Source: JAKFDK01 sp036676195
Lineage (GTDB): Bacteria > Bacillota > Sulfobacillia > Symbiobacteriales > ZC4RG38
Direction of reading: 5' to 3'
Length of the DNA: 20,596 nt
NCBI GenBank assembly: GCA_036676195.1
Contig: JAKFDK010000064.1
Coordinates: 1-20,596, forward strand
Shown: one piece after another, positions 1 through 7,707 of the stretch
Layout: each line of letters starts with the position of its first letter
Numbering within the stretch: position 1 is the stretch's first letter
Program-made: the position numbers and the translations under genes
The notes under the pieces: model-generated
What the model was told of the DNA's origin: nothing
Seen by the model: the letters and a program-made list of their open reading frames with translations, nothing else
Databases searched by the model: none

Positions 1-380
1 AATCTGATCAACTGCTGCGCAGGTCGGTGAGAGTCATCCTGACCGGGCAAGGGGCCGCGAAGGGCCAGGTGCCATCGATCTCGGTCGGACCGAGGGAGCA
101 CCCTTTTCCGCGAACAGAGCCAATTCTTAAGGCCAACGCGGGGCGCTGAGCTTTAAGTTTTTGATGAACGGGCCTCGCAAAGTGGCCTGAAGATGGGATT
201 TCAGCCATTCTACATGGTTTTCTACCCCCGGAAGCGCCTAAATAGCCAGGGAAGCCCACTGTTCGTCAATTGTTTAATGGCAGTTTGGGTGGGAAGCTTT
301 AAGAAAATGACGAGCAGACCGGGGGGTCCGCTGGGGATGGGAAGAAATGCTGACCACCTTGGGTGCGGAGGACATGGGAC
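1..380. other. Left-edge stretch without a convincing gene
   Basis: No reading frame here has both a ribosome-binding site and recognisable protein features. One frame is open from the left edge to a TGA at about 148-150 and would encode some 48 residues. It could be the tail of a gene lying outside the window, but nothing in it is recognisable. The remainder up to the GGAGG at 367-371 shows no strong hairpin, promoter or repeat that I could see. Confidence 0.5.
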
Positions 381-755
381 ATGAAATCCCCGGTGGTGCA
401 GGCGCCAGTCTCCCTCTTGCTTGCCCCTGAGCTTACAGCGTCGGCCAAGCTGATCTGGATGGTTTTCCAGTTGCATGCCCATTCCGGCCCGGTCGGTTCC
501 GCTCTGCTGGAAAGCCGGTCCGGTCTCTCGCGACCGACGGTCCTGAAAGCATTCGCCCAACTGGCGGCTGCCCGACGGTACTCGGCCCCTTCTGCGACCG
601 ACCGTACACCTGCGGATGCCAGGGCGACCGTGCCGAGACCGGCCAGTTCATCTACGCCTGCCTGAGCGAACTGACGCGTGCCAGCCGCGTGATCCGGAGT
701 TTTGACGTGAACCTGCTCCCAGGAGCAGAGTATCAAGACCGGGCGGTTCGCGATG
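381..755 (+). pseudogene. Broken two-winged-helix DNA-binding protein
   Basis: A well-formed start exists: GGAGG at 367-371 lies nine bases before ATG 381. The first frame encodes a winged-helix segment, with LTASAKLIWMVFQLH followed by the recognition-helix motif GLSRPTVLKAFAQLAAA. This frame then degenerates and stops at 665. A second helix-turn-helix-like segment (GQFIYACLSELTRASR, roughly 634-690) appears in a different frame, so at least one indel separates the two domains. Its normal continuation is not recognisable after about 700, and the frame runs into recombinase 1. Proteins with two such domains in tandem are known as replication- or element-associated DNA binders; that identity is from memory of the motif pattern. 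I read this as a gene inactivated by frameshift and possibly truncated by arrival of the recombinase. The 3' limit is approximate. Confidence 0.5.
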
Positions 756-831
756 ATCTACGCGGACACATGCCTGCTCCAACTGCCGCGGCAAACGCTG
801 TCCGGCTGTTCACGTCCGGGAGGTGGCAGCA

Positions 832-2409
832 GTGCCGTGGCCTGAAGGGGAGCAGCCGATTCGCCCCACCGCGGTGGCCATTTACGTGCGCTGGTCCACC
901 GAAGAGCAGGGTGAGGGCACCACCCTGGCCGAGCAGTCTGAGCGCTGCCGGAACTACGTGCTGTCGCAGGGCTGGCAGGTAAGCGACCACCTGATCTTCA
1001 TCGACGACGGCTATTCGGGCGCCAGCCTGGAGCGGCCGGGGATCACCCGCCTGCGGCAACTGGTGCGCCAGGGCGAGGTGGACTGTGTGGTCAGTCTGAA
1101 GATCGACCGCCTGTCCCGTTCGCTGGTGGACTGTGTCGATCTGGTGCTCCGGGAGTGGGCCGGCTGCTGCTTTTACAAGAGCGTTTCACAGCCAGTGAAC
1201 ACCACCGACGAACTGGGACGGGTCTTTTTTGCCATTCTGGCCGGCTTTGCCGAGTACGAGCGGGCGCTGATCCGGGAGCGTACCAGTGCCGGTCTGTTGC
1301 AACGGGTGCGGCAAGGCGGCTACTGGGGGGCACCCAAGCCGCCCTATGGGTACAGCCGCGTCGGCAAGGGCCGCCTCGCCGTGCACGAACCGGAGGCAGC
1401 GGTGGTGCGCCTGCTGTTCCAAATGGCCGCCTGCGACGGGCTGGGTCCGGTGGCCATTGCCGCCCGGCTGAACGAGTTGCGTATCCCCGGCCCGGCCGGG
1501 CGGGGCTGGTGGCCGCAAACGGTGCGCAGTATCCTGAGCAGCAGCCTCTATACCGGCCGACCGGTGTACGGCCGGCGGCGCCTGCGGCCGGGAATGCGCA
1601 CAGCCGGCGGGGGGCCGGTGGTGCAAAAGCGTCCGGCACCCCTGGTGACCGTCCCGGTCCGACAGGCGGAGCTGGCCGTGGTCAACGAGGCCGACTTTGC
1701 CGCAGTTCAGCGGCTGCTGCAGGCACGGGCAGAACCGGCTGCCACAGGCTCCCGCACCGCACACCTGCTCACCGGGCTGGCCCGTTGCCGCTGCGGCGGG
1801 CCGATGGTGACCGGTTACGACCGTCACCACCGCCGGTTCTACCGTTGCCAGCATCGGGACCGGGCCAACGGCGGCACCGGCTGTAAGGCGGACGGGGGGT
1901 TTATTTATGCCGACCTGGTCGAACCGGCGGTGGTGGCCGCCATGGGGCAGCGGCACCGGAGTGCGGTCGCGCTGTCGGAGACGGCCTGCCTGCACCGGCA
2001 CTGGCAGCAGGATGAAACGGCCGGAGCTGCGCCGGCCTGGCACCGCCTGCTCATGAACCTGACCGCGCAGGAGCGGCGTCTGGAGGCAGACCGGCGGCGC
2101 TTGCTGCGCCAGACCCGCCGGGGTGAGATGACCATCGCCGAAAAGCGGGCCCTGGAGCAGGACCTGGCGGCGGAAGCGCAGGAGTTGGCCGGGCGGCGGG
2201 CCGCGCTGACAGACCGGTTGGCCGAAGCCGAGGCCGCCGGTGGCAGATTTGGGCAGTTTGCCGACTGGGTGGCGGGAATCGATGCCTGGGCCATGCTGCC
2301 GTTGCCTGTGCAGAAACAGATCTTGCACCTCAGCCTGGAGCGGGTGGTGCTGCACAAGCCAAAGGGCCAGGGGCAGTCGATCGGGGTCGACCTGCACTGG
2401 CGCGTATAA
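832..2409 (+). CDS. Large serine recombinase 1 (site-specific integrase/excisionase)
   Basis: This enzyme cuts and rejoins DNA at paired attachment sites through a covalent phosphoserine link. About 525 residues fit the large serine recombinase size. The N-terminal resolvase domain has YVRWSTEEQ with catalytic Ser-22, the IDDGYSG segment and KIDRLSRSLVD with the active-site arginines. The middle Recombinase domain (about 165-270) contains GYWGAPKPPYGY. A zinc ribbon near 318-350 has the pattern CRC...YRC...GC. A charged, probably coiled-coil stretch (about 413-470) is the usual synapsis arm. I chose GTG 832 because GGGAGG (818-823) sits eight bases before it; GTG 823 overlaps that site. The gene ends convergently with the HPr gene across a GC hairpin. 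No cargo genes or paired att sites were identified, so it may be a solitary or remnant element. Activity is inferred from intact motifs. Confidence 0.93.
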   Translation: MPWPEGEQPIRPTAVAIYVRWSTEEQGEGTTLAEQSERCRNYVLSQGWQVSDHLIFIDDGYSGASLERPGITRLRQLVRQGEVDCVVSLKIDRLSRSLVDCVDLVLREWAGCCFYKSVSQPVNTTDELGRVFFAILAGFAEYERALIRERTSAGLLQRVRQGGYWGAPKPPYGYSRVGKGRLAVHEPEAAVVRLLFQMAACDGLGPVAIAARLNELRIPGPAGRGWWPQTVRSILSSSLYTGRPVYGRRRLRPGMRTAGGGPVVQKRPAPLVTVPVRQAELAVVNEADFAAVQRLLQARAEPAATGSRTAHLLTGLARCRCGGPMVTGYDRHHRRFYRCQHRDRANGGTGCKADGGFIYADLVEPAVVAAMGQRHRSAVALSETACLHRHWQQDETAGAAPAWHRLLMNLTAQERRLEADRRRLLRQTRRGEMTIAEKRALEQDLAAEAQELAGRRAALTDRLAEAEAAGGRFGQFADWVAGIDAWAMLPLPVQKQILHLSLERVVLHKPKGQGQSIGVDLHWRV

Positions 2410-2427
2410 CCGCCAGATACAGGCCAC

Positions 2428-2466
2428 CGGGCCGGGGTGAGCCGCCGTTGCCGCCGCCCCGGCCCG
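2428..2466. terminator. Hairpin between convergent genes
   Basis: A perfect 10-bp stem (CGGGCCGGGG at 2428-2437 with CCCCGGCCCG at 2457-2466) encloses a 19-base loop. It lies between the stop of recombinase 1 and the 3' end of the HPr gene and could serve both strands. There is no U-run, so intrinsic termination is not assured. Confidence 0.4.
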
Positions 2467-2480
2467 TGTCAGCGGCACGC

Positions 2481-2744
2481 CTAGCCCAGGCCACTCTCCA
2501 CCAGTTCGGCCAGGGCGGCCATGGCTTCGGCTTCCTGCGGACCTTCACAGCGAACCAGCACCGCAGTGCCCGGCCCTGCCCCCAGCGACATCAGAGCCAA
2601 CAGACTGCGGGCATTCGCCTGCTGCTCGCCCTTGCACACAAACACCTGGGTCCCGGGAAAGCGGTTGGCCGTCTGGACAAGCAAGGAAGCGGGCCGGGCA
2701 TGCAAGCCGGCCGGATTGGTGAGCGTGAGCAGGCGCTCAATCAT
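2481..2744 (-). CDS. ptsH: HPr-family phosphocarrier protein
   Basis: An 87-residue protein, the usual HPr length. HPr relays phosphate from enzyme I (PEP-dependent) to PTS enzyme II proteins in the cytosol, and in Firmicutes it also acts as a regulatory cofactor. The active-site histidine is His-15 in GLHARPAS. The regulatory serine region is present as NARSLLALMSLG, with Ser-47 equivalent to Ser-46 of Bacillus HPr, the HPr-kinase target. Having His rather than Gln at position 15 argues against a Crh-type protein. The ATG overlaps the TGA of the preceding 65-aa ORF, so translation is probably coupled. No enzyme I or permease gene is in the window, so whether it drives sugar uptake or is mainly regulatory cannot be told. 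Confidence 0.95.
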   Translation of the reverse strand: MIERLLTLTNPAGLHARPASLLVQTANRFPGTQVFVCKGEQQANARSLLALMSLGAGPGTAVLVRCEGPQEAEAMAALAELVESGLG

Positions 2745-2934
2745 GTCCGGGGCACTCCTTTCGGGGAGACGGGGCAGTTGGCGCCGGGCCAGGCCGCCCC
2801 ATCTGTTTGAACTGGGTGACCAGGGTGCGGACCCAGACTTCCCGGATCTGTTCCCCGGCGAGTGAATCGGGCACCGCCGGGTCGTGGTGCCGAATCTGCA
2901 CCCCGCCCTTGCGTCCGCAGGATCGCTTTGCCAC
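2737..2934 (-). CDS. Small unknown protein coupled to HPr
   Basis: A 65-residue basic ORF with no family I recognise. It begins MAKRSCGRKGGVQIRHHD, has a central segment EQIREVWVRTLVTQFKQMGR that could form an amphipathic helix, and ends in a Pro/Arg-rich tail with two further charged clusters. The GTG start at 2934 has GGAGG (2943-2947) eight bases upstream, a near-ideal site. The stop TGA overlaps the HPr ATG by eight bases (2737-2744), the classic layout for translational coupling. These signals are the main reason for calling it real. Two cysteines are too few to suggest a metal site. A longer reading to ATG 3084 exists but its extra residues look non-coding. It could be a regulator or partner of HPr, which is only inference from position. 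Confidence 0.55.
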   Translation of the reverse strand: MAKRSCGRKGGVQIRHHDPAVPDSLAGEQIREVWVRTLVTQFKQMGRPGPAPTAPSPRKECPGHD

Positions 2935-3013
2935 TGTGGCCACCTCCGGCCGGTGATGCCACAGCCTATGCCGTGCCCAACCGGGGGTAGGCGTCCCGAT
3001 CGTGCGCGGCCGG

Positions 3014-3042
3014 ATCATGCATGCGGACGAATGCATTGTCAG
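3014..3042 (-). promoter_or_regulatory. Candidate sigma-A promoter for the small ORF-HPr unit
   Basis: Reading the minus strand, CTGACA (3037-3042) and CATGAT (3014-3019) are separated by exactly 17 bases, with five and four of six matches to the -35 and -10 consensus. The start site would fall near 3006, about 70 bases before the GTG of the 65-aa ORF. The terminator just upstream supports a separate transcription unit. Confidence 0.35.
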
Positions 3043-3092
3043 CCACACGAAGGTATTCGTAACCAAAAACGTGCGGCGGCCCATATGAACAA

Positions 3093-3116
3093 GCCACCGG
3101 TCAAGAAGCCGGTGGC
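3093..3116 (-). terminator. Terminator after the response-regulator operon
   Basis: A perfect 8-bp stem (GCCACCGG / CCGGTGGC) with an 8-base loop sits 25 bases past the stop codon of the HD-GYP gene. On the minus strand it is followed by TTGTTC, a short imperfect U-run. Position and structure fit an intrinsic terminator. Confidence 0.55.
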
Positions 3117-3141
3117 CTTGCTGCTGTGCCCCGCAGTGCGG

Positions 3142-4536
3142 TCAGCGGACGGCGCTGCCGACCCAGGACAGGAATATGTCGACCACACTCGGGTCCCACT
3201 GGCTGCCGGACCCGGTGCGCAGGATTCCAATGGCCTGGCCCCAGGACATGCCCTGGCGGTAAGGACGGTCCGAGGTCATGGCATCAAACGAATCGGCGAC
3301 AGCCAGAATCCGGGCGAACATGGGAATCTGCTCCCCCTGCAGGCCGTCGGGGTAGCCCCGGCCGTCGAAAAATTCATGATGGTGGCGAATAGCACTGAGC
3401 AGCGGCGCAGCAGAGCGCAGCGGCTGACAAATCCGTTCGCCCATCGCGGGATGCTCCCGCATGATGGCCATCTCGGCGTCACTCAGCGGGCCGGGTTTGC
3501 GCAGAATGGTCTCAGAGATCGCCACCTTGCCGACATCGTGCAGAAAGGCGGCCCGGCGCAGGATCTTCAGATCCTCCGCCGACAGGCCCATGCGCTGGCC
3601 GATCGCAACCGAGTAGAGGGCGACCCGTTCGGTATGCTGCTCGGTGTACATATCCTTGGCTTCCACGGCATTGGCCAGAGCCCGGATGACGTTTTCCGTA
3701 TCCTCCAGTTCGTCAATGGCCCGTTTCATGCGCAGAAGCGACCGGGTCCGCGCCAGCAGTTCCTCACGGTTAACCGGTTTGGTCAGGAAGTCATCGGCCC
3801 CGGATTCAATCCCGCTGATCCGGTCCTCGACCCCGCTCAGGGCCGTGACCAGAACCACCGGCACGAAGCGGGTCTCCGGGTTATTCTTGACCCAGCGGCA
3901 CAGTTCAAAACCGTCCATGCCTGGCATCATGACATCGGTCAGCACCAGGTCAGGGACTTCCTGGGCCATGATCGACACGGCTTCCTGACCGCTGGCGGCG
4001 GTCAGTACCCGGTGTCCGAGGGACCGGAGTAACTTGGTCAGAAAGATGACGTTTACGGCCACATCATCCACGGCCAGCACCGTGCCGGGCTGATCGGTCG
4101 ACAAGGCGTCGCCGGTCCGGTTACGCTCGGCCGGTACTTCCGCCGCCACCAGGGTCGCAGCCCTGCGGGTGTGGACGGGCAGGTAAGTTCCGATTTCCGG
4201 CAGGAAGGTCGCTACGGACAGGGGCTTGGTCATATACCCGTCAAAGCCGGCCGCCTGCACCCGCGCCACATGCTCTTCCATGGCCTGTGTCAGCAGGGCA
4301 ACCATGCGGATCCCGGCGGTAGTCTTGCTGGCGCGCACCCGGTTCAGCACTTCAAAGCCATTTAATTCGGGCAGGGATAGATCCACCAGCATCAGGTCGG
4401 GAGCGGTTTCCTGCGCCTGGACCAGCCCGGAAATCCCGTCCTGCGCCAACAGAACTGTGTGCCCGGCACGTTGCAGCAGCTTACCTGCGAGGGCCCGGCA
4501 GGCGACGTCGTGATCAACTACCAGTATCTTAGCCAT
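3142..4536 (-). CDS. REC-REC-HD-GYP response regulator, probable c-di-GMP phosphodiesterase
   Basis: A 464-residue cytosolic regulator. Two receiver domains come first: REC1 (about 1-115) with phospho-acceptor Asp-52 and Lys-104, and REC2 (about 150-270) with Asp-201 in LTDVMMPGMDGFE and Lys-253. The HD-GYP output domain follows (about 285-455), with the HD pair at His-333/Asp-334 in LHDVGKVAI, the GYP motif at 394-396 (GRGYPDGLQG) and the helix ending SFDAMTSDRPYR. HD-GYP domains hydrolyse cyclic di-GMP, so phosphorylation probably tunes its level. ATG 4536 was chosen over an upstream start because GGAGG lies eight bases before it and the protein then begins MAKILVVDHD, a normal REC start. 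It overlaps the kinase stop by eight bases, so the two are translated together. The tandem receivers suggest input from more than one kinase. Confidence 0.92.
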   Translation of the reverse strand: MAKILVVDHDVACRALAGKLLQRAGHTVLLAQDGISGLVQAQETAPDLMLVDLSLPELNGFEVLNRVRASKTTAGIRMVALLTQAMEEHVARVQAAGFDGYMTKPLSVATFLPEIGTYLPVHTRRAATLVAAEVPAERNRTGDALSTDQPGTVLAVDDVAVNVIFLTKLLRSLGHRVLTAASGQEAVSIMAQEVPDLVLTDVMMPGMDGFELCRWVKNNPETRFVPVVLVTALSGVEDRISGIESGADDFLTKPVNREELLARTRSLLRMKRAIDELEDTENVIRALANAVEAKDMYTEQHTERVALYSVAIGQRMGLSAEDLKILRRAAFLHDVGKVAISETILRKPGPLSDAEMAIMREHPAMGERICQPLRSAAPLLSAIRHHHEFFDGRGYPDGLQGEQIPMFARILAVADSFDAMTSDRPYRQGMSWGQAIGILRTGSGSQWDPSVVDIFLSWVGSAVR

Positions 4537-5785
4537 CCACCTTGCCTCCGTTATGCCGTGCCTGAACTGACATTCCGTCACCGTAGCGGATGGGCAGGTT
4601 AACCCGGAAAGTGCTGCCGGTACCGACGCTGCTGGTGACGGTCACGGACCCGCCCAGTAATTCTGCCAGCTTCCTGGTCAGAGGCAACCCCAGGCCGGTG
4701 CCGCCTTCCTTACGGGTGGAACTGCCATCGACCTGGATAAATTCCTCGAAGATGACATCCAACTGGTTCGGGGGGATGCCACAGCCGGTGTCGGCCACGG
4801 ACAGTTCCCAGGTACCGCTGTCCATGGGGCGGGCGGTGACCCATACCTGTCCTCGGGCGGTGAACTTGATCGCATTACCCACCAAATTGGTGACAATCTG
4901 CCGCAGGCGCCGGGAATCTGTACAAAGCGGCGGCAGAGCCGGGTTGATGGTTAACCCCAGGTCGAGTCCCTTGGCCGCGGCCAGAGGCCGCATTGTTTCC
5001 AACACCGCTGGCAGCAGGTCGGACAGACCCAGTTCCACGGGGCAGACGTCCACTTGCCTGGCCTCAAGCTTACCCAGGTCCAGCAGATCGTTCACCAGTT
5101 GGAGTAAGTCGACACCGCCCCGGTGAATGTAGGTAATACTCTCCCGCTGCTCCTCGTTCAGCGTACCGTCAATCCCAGCCAGCAAAGCCTCGGAAAAGCC
5201 GATGACGGCGTTCAGCGGGGTACGCAGCTCATGGTTGACCTTGGCCAGGAATTCTGTTTTCAGCCCGCAGGCGGTATCCAGCGCGGCCTGCTGCTCCCTC
5301 AGCAGCAGTGCCAGCCTTGCGTTTTCATAAGCCAGGACCGCCTGGCGGCCGAAATCGGCCGCCAACTCCAGCGCGTGTTGGCTCACCTTGGTGGCAGTCG
5401 GGTAGCCCACAACCAGAAAAAGGGTCGGGGGGACGTCCCCAACCAGCGGAATCACCAGTCGGGAGGATTCACCGCTACGACTGACCCAACGGGGCCCCGG
5501 CACGGTACCGGAGCTTCCGGCCGCTGCCTCGCTCTGCAGGTCGCGTACAGTGGCTTCGTCTGGGGCACCGCTGTACCCACTCGCGTGCACTTGCCGACCA
5601 TCGTGCGTCAACAGCACACACCATTCGCCGCGCAGAGCTGTCTGAACCGCAGCGGTGACAATCTGTGCAGCTTCCGCCAGTTCAGACGCATTCCGCACTT
5701 GGGGGAGGAGCACAGTGAGGAGTTGTCTGTGCTCAAGCAGTTCCTCGTACCGACGCTGCCATTCAGCAGCGTCCAGGTCTGTCAT
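4529..5785 (-). CDS. Cytosolic GAF-type sensor histidine kinase
   Basis: A 418-residue kinase without transmembrane segments. Residues about 25-160 resemble a GAF-like sensory domain. A short helix leads to HisKA with phosphorylated His-185 in AKVNHELRTPLNAVIGF. The HATPase domain shows the N-box around Asn-300/Asn-304, the G1 box ADTGCGIPPN (331-340), the F-box IFEEF and the G2 box GGTGLGLPL (361-369). It should autophosphorylate on His and pass phosphate to the downstream REC-REC-HD-GYP protein, whose start codon overlaps this stop. The ATG is preceded by AAGGGGATC, an acceptable ribosome site. With no membrane anchor, the signal is presumably intracellular; the ligand is unknown. Upstream lies a pair of overlapping palindromes that may control the operon. 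Confidence 0.93.
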   Translation of the reverse strand: MTDLDAAEWQRRYEELLEHRQLLTVLLPQVRNASELAEAAQIVTAAVQTALRGEWCVLLTHDGRQVHASGYSGAPDEATVRDLQSEAAAGSSGTVPGPRWVSRSGESSRLVIPLVGDVPPTLFLVVGYPTATKVSQHALELAADFGRQAVLAYENARLALLLREQQAALDTACGLKTEFLAKVNHELRTPLNAVIGFSEALLAGIDGTLNEEQRESITYIHRGGVDLLQLVNDLLDLGKLEARQVDVCPVELGLSDLLPAVLETMRPLAAAKGLDLGLTINPALPPLCTDSRRLRQIVTNLVGNAIKFTARGQVWVTARPMDSGTWELSVADTGCGIPPNQLDVIFEEFIQVDGSSTRKEGGTGLGLPLTRKLAELLGGSVTVTSSVGTGSTFRVNLPIRYGDGMSVQARHNGGKVDG

Positions 5786-5855
5786 GTCACGATCCCCTTC
5801 GCTGGAAACAGATGGCCTGGGTATTGGGAACTGGGTGAAGTTTTATACATAGAAT

Positions 5856-5878
5856 TTCCCTATGAAGGGAACTTTCCC
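5856..5878. promoter_or_regulatory. Overlapping palindromes upstream of the kinase gene
   Basis: TTCCCT-ATGA-AGGGAA (5856-5871) is a perfect dyad and overlaps a second one, GGGAA-CT-TTCCC (5867-5878). Together they form an alternating TTCCC/GGGAA series 71-93 bases before the kinase ATG, next to an A/T-rich TATGTATAAA on the minus strand that could be a -10 region. This looks like an operator, but no regulator is identified. Confidence 0.35.
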
Positions 5879-6090
5879 TGCCCGTCTTCGACAGCGTTCT
5901 TCACATTTGCGGTGTGACCAGCCGGACTGGTGCCCAGCCGTACCGGCCGTCCTTGCCCTGGTCTCCTGGACATAGACTGAGTCAGGGCAACAACGGGGGG
6001 AGGGGCAACGGGCCATGCTCAATCCCGACTGGCTGACCCGGTCACATGGCGACTGGCCGGATGCAGGGCGCGCCTTTTTCCGCCTGCTGT
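5879..6090. other. Gap between recombinase 2 and the kinase operon
   Basis: Together with the kinase leader this leaves about 305 bases without a gene. Only short imperfect dyads are present (for example ACCAG-CCGGA-CTGGT). No convincing terminator for recombinase 2 was found. A plus-strand ORF with a purine-rich leader begins at 6015 but is judged spurious. Confidence 0.4.
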
Positions 6091-7614
6091 TCACCGGGCT
6101 GCGGCGGGCGCACGAGGCGTCGCCGCCGGGCGCAGTTCCACCCGGCGGTCCGGGTACACCACAATCTGCACGCCGAAGGCCTGGCAGAAGTGTTGCAGCA
6201 GTACCTTCCGTTCCGGGGGGGTCAGATGTTGCCACGCCGGTCTGAGATCGATGCTGCCGGTGTCCAGGGCGGTGGCAGGAGGGGTGGCCGCGATGTCCGG
6301 CAGAGCGGCCAGGTTCGCCTGTAGCGTGCGGATGCGCTCCCGGTGGGCCTGCGTGCGTCCGGTATACTCGTCCGGGTCGACCTTGCCTGTTTCAAAGGCC
6401 CGGGCCCAGCGGCCGACCGCCCGTTCCGCCGCTGCCAGGTCCTGTTGCAGGCGGCGGCGGTCGTCTGTGGCAGCCTGGCCGGCCTGGCGCAGGTACTCGG
6501 CGTCGCAGGCGGCCAGGAATTCCCGCAGGGGCGCTGTGCGGGCAAAGCTGCCCAGCAGGTGCAGAAGGTTTTCTTCCACCGCCCGGCCGGACACGCTGGC
6601 CAGCGGTTTCCCGGTCGGAGGGCCGCAGCCGGTGCCGTTGGCGTAGTTGTGGCACCGGTAGGCGTAGGCAGGTCCGGCGTCGGCGGCGCCTCGCCGCACT
6701 GTGTCGATCCGCCCACCGCAGACGCCGCAGCGGGCCACGCCGGCCAGGGGGTAGCGGCCGGTGGCCTGGCGGGGGGCGTAGGTCTTGCGCAGGGCGAATA
6801 CGGCCTGGGTGCGGTCGAAGATTTCCCGGCTGATCAATGGCGGATGGCTGCCGGGCACCCGGGTCGGCTGGCCCGGCGCCTGGCCCCGGCGGCCGTACTG
6901 CACATCGCCGCAGTAGAGCGGATTGGTGAGGATGCGGGCCAGGGTGGTGACGCGAAAGCGGGCGCCGCTGCCGGTGCGGGCGCCGATTTCGTCGTTGAGC
7001 CAGATGCAGAGGGCACGCAGGCCCTGTCCGTGCAGATACCGCTGGAATATCTCCGGGACCAGCGACGCCCGGACCGGGTCGGGCACCAGCTTGAGCAGCA
7101 CCTTGCCCCGCTTCACTTTGTCTGACGGCCGCCCCAGGTAGCCGAACGGCACCGGCCCGCCGCCCCATTCCCCGGCGGCGACCCGGGCCTGCTTGCCCAT
7201 GCGGGTGCGCTCGCTGATGGTCTCCCGCTCCCACTGGGCGATCTCGCCCACTATGCGCAGGAACAGGCGGCCGGAGGCGGTGGTGGTTTCAAACACTTCG
7301 GTCACTGAGCGGAACTGGATGCCCTGCTGTTCGAACTGGTGCAGCAGTTCGTCCAGGTCCCGGACGGCGCGGGTCAGGCGGTCGAGCTTATGTACCAGGA
7401 CCACGTCGTGTTGCCGGGCTTCGGCCAGCAGACGCTGAAAGGCCGGCCGGTTTGTGTCTTTGGCGGAGTAGCCGTCGTCTACATACCAGCCGGCGATAGT
7501 CCAGCCCTGGGACAGGGCGTAGGCGGCCAGGGATTCCCGCTGGGCCGCCAGCGAGAACCCCGAGGCCGCCTGTTCATCGGTGGAAACCCGCAGGTAACAG
7601 CGCACTGCAGTCAC
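6091..7614 (-). CDS. Large serine recombinase 2
   Basis: A second large serine recombinase of about 507 residues, clearly divergent from the first. The resolvase domain shows CYLRVSTDEQ with catalytic Ser-11, the DDGYSAKD segment and HKLDRLTRAVRDLDELL. The Recombinase domain contains GGGPVPFGYLGR. The zinc ribbon reads CGVCGG...YRCHNYANGTGCG. A coiled-coil segment near the C-terminus (RRRLQQDLAAAERAVGRWAR and beyond) matches the usual arm. I favour GTG 7614, because AGGTGA lies five bases before it (GAGG eight bases); GTG 7623 overlaps that ribosome site. The coding region faces recombinase 1, with the signalling cassette between them. Its upstream DNA carries the 41-bp tandem repeats and two dyads described separately, which are plausible sites of action. 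No phage or conjugation genes accompany it. Confidence 0.93.
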   Translation of the reverse strand: MTAVRCYLRVSTDEQAASGFSLAAQRESLAAYALSQGWTIAGWYVDDGYSAKDTNRPAFQRLLAEARQHDVVLVHKLDRLTRAVRDLDELLHQFEQQGIQFRSVTEVFETTTASGRLFLRIVGEIAQWERETISERTRMGKQARVAAGEWGGGPVPFGYLGRPSDKVKRGKVLLKLVPDPVRASLVPEIFQRYLHGQGLRALCIWLNDEIGARTGSGARFRVTTLARILTNPLYCGDVQYGRRGQAPGQPTRVPGSHPPLISREIFDRTQAVFALRKTYAPRQATGRYPLAGVARCGVCGGRIDTVRRGAADAGPAYAYRCHNYANGTGCGPPTGKPLASVSGRAVEENLLHLLGSFARTAPLREFLAACDAEYLRQAGQAATDDRRRLQQDLAAAERAVGRWARAFETGKVDPDEYTGRTQAHRERIRTLQANLAALPDIAATPPATALDTGSIDLRPAWQHLTPPERKVLLQHFCQAFGVQIVVYPDRRVELRPAATPRAPAAAR

Positions 7615-7707
7615 GTGGGTCACCTCACGGCCGGGTGGCGGTCGGTGTCACCACATCTTACGGTGGGTTTGGCCGGGGTAGAAACGGTACGCAGGTGTGT
7701 ACCTTGG

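Noticed and set aside
3..150. Open frame at the left edge that could be the tail of a gene
   Set aside because: It has only about 48 residues, no recognisable motif and no terminator after it.
2935..3084. N-terminal extension of the 65-aa ORF to ATG 3084
   Set aside because: The extra residues look non-coding, the candidate promoter lies inside this stretch, and GTG 2934 has the far better ribosome site.
6015..6245. Plus-strand 76-aa ORF with a GGGGGGAGGGG leader
   Set aside because: Most of it lies antisense within recombinase 2, the sequence after residue 35 is Pro/Gly-rich shadow, and no family is recognisable.
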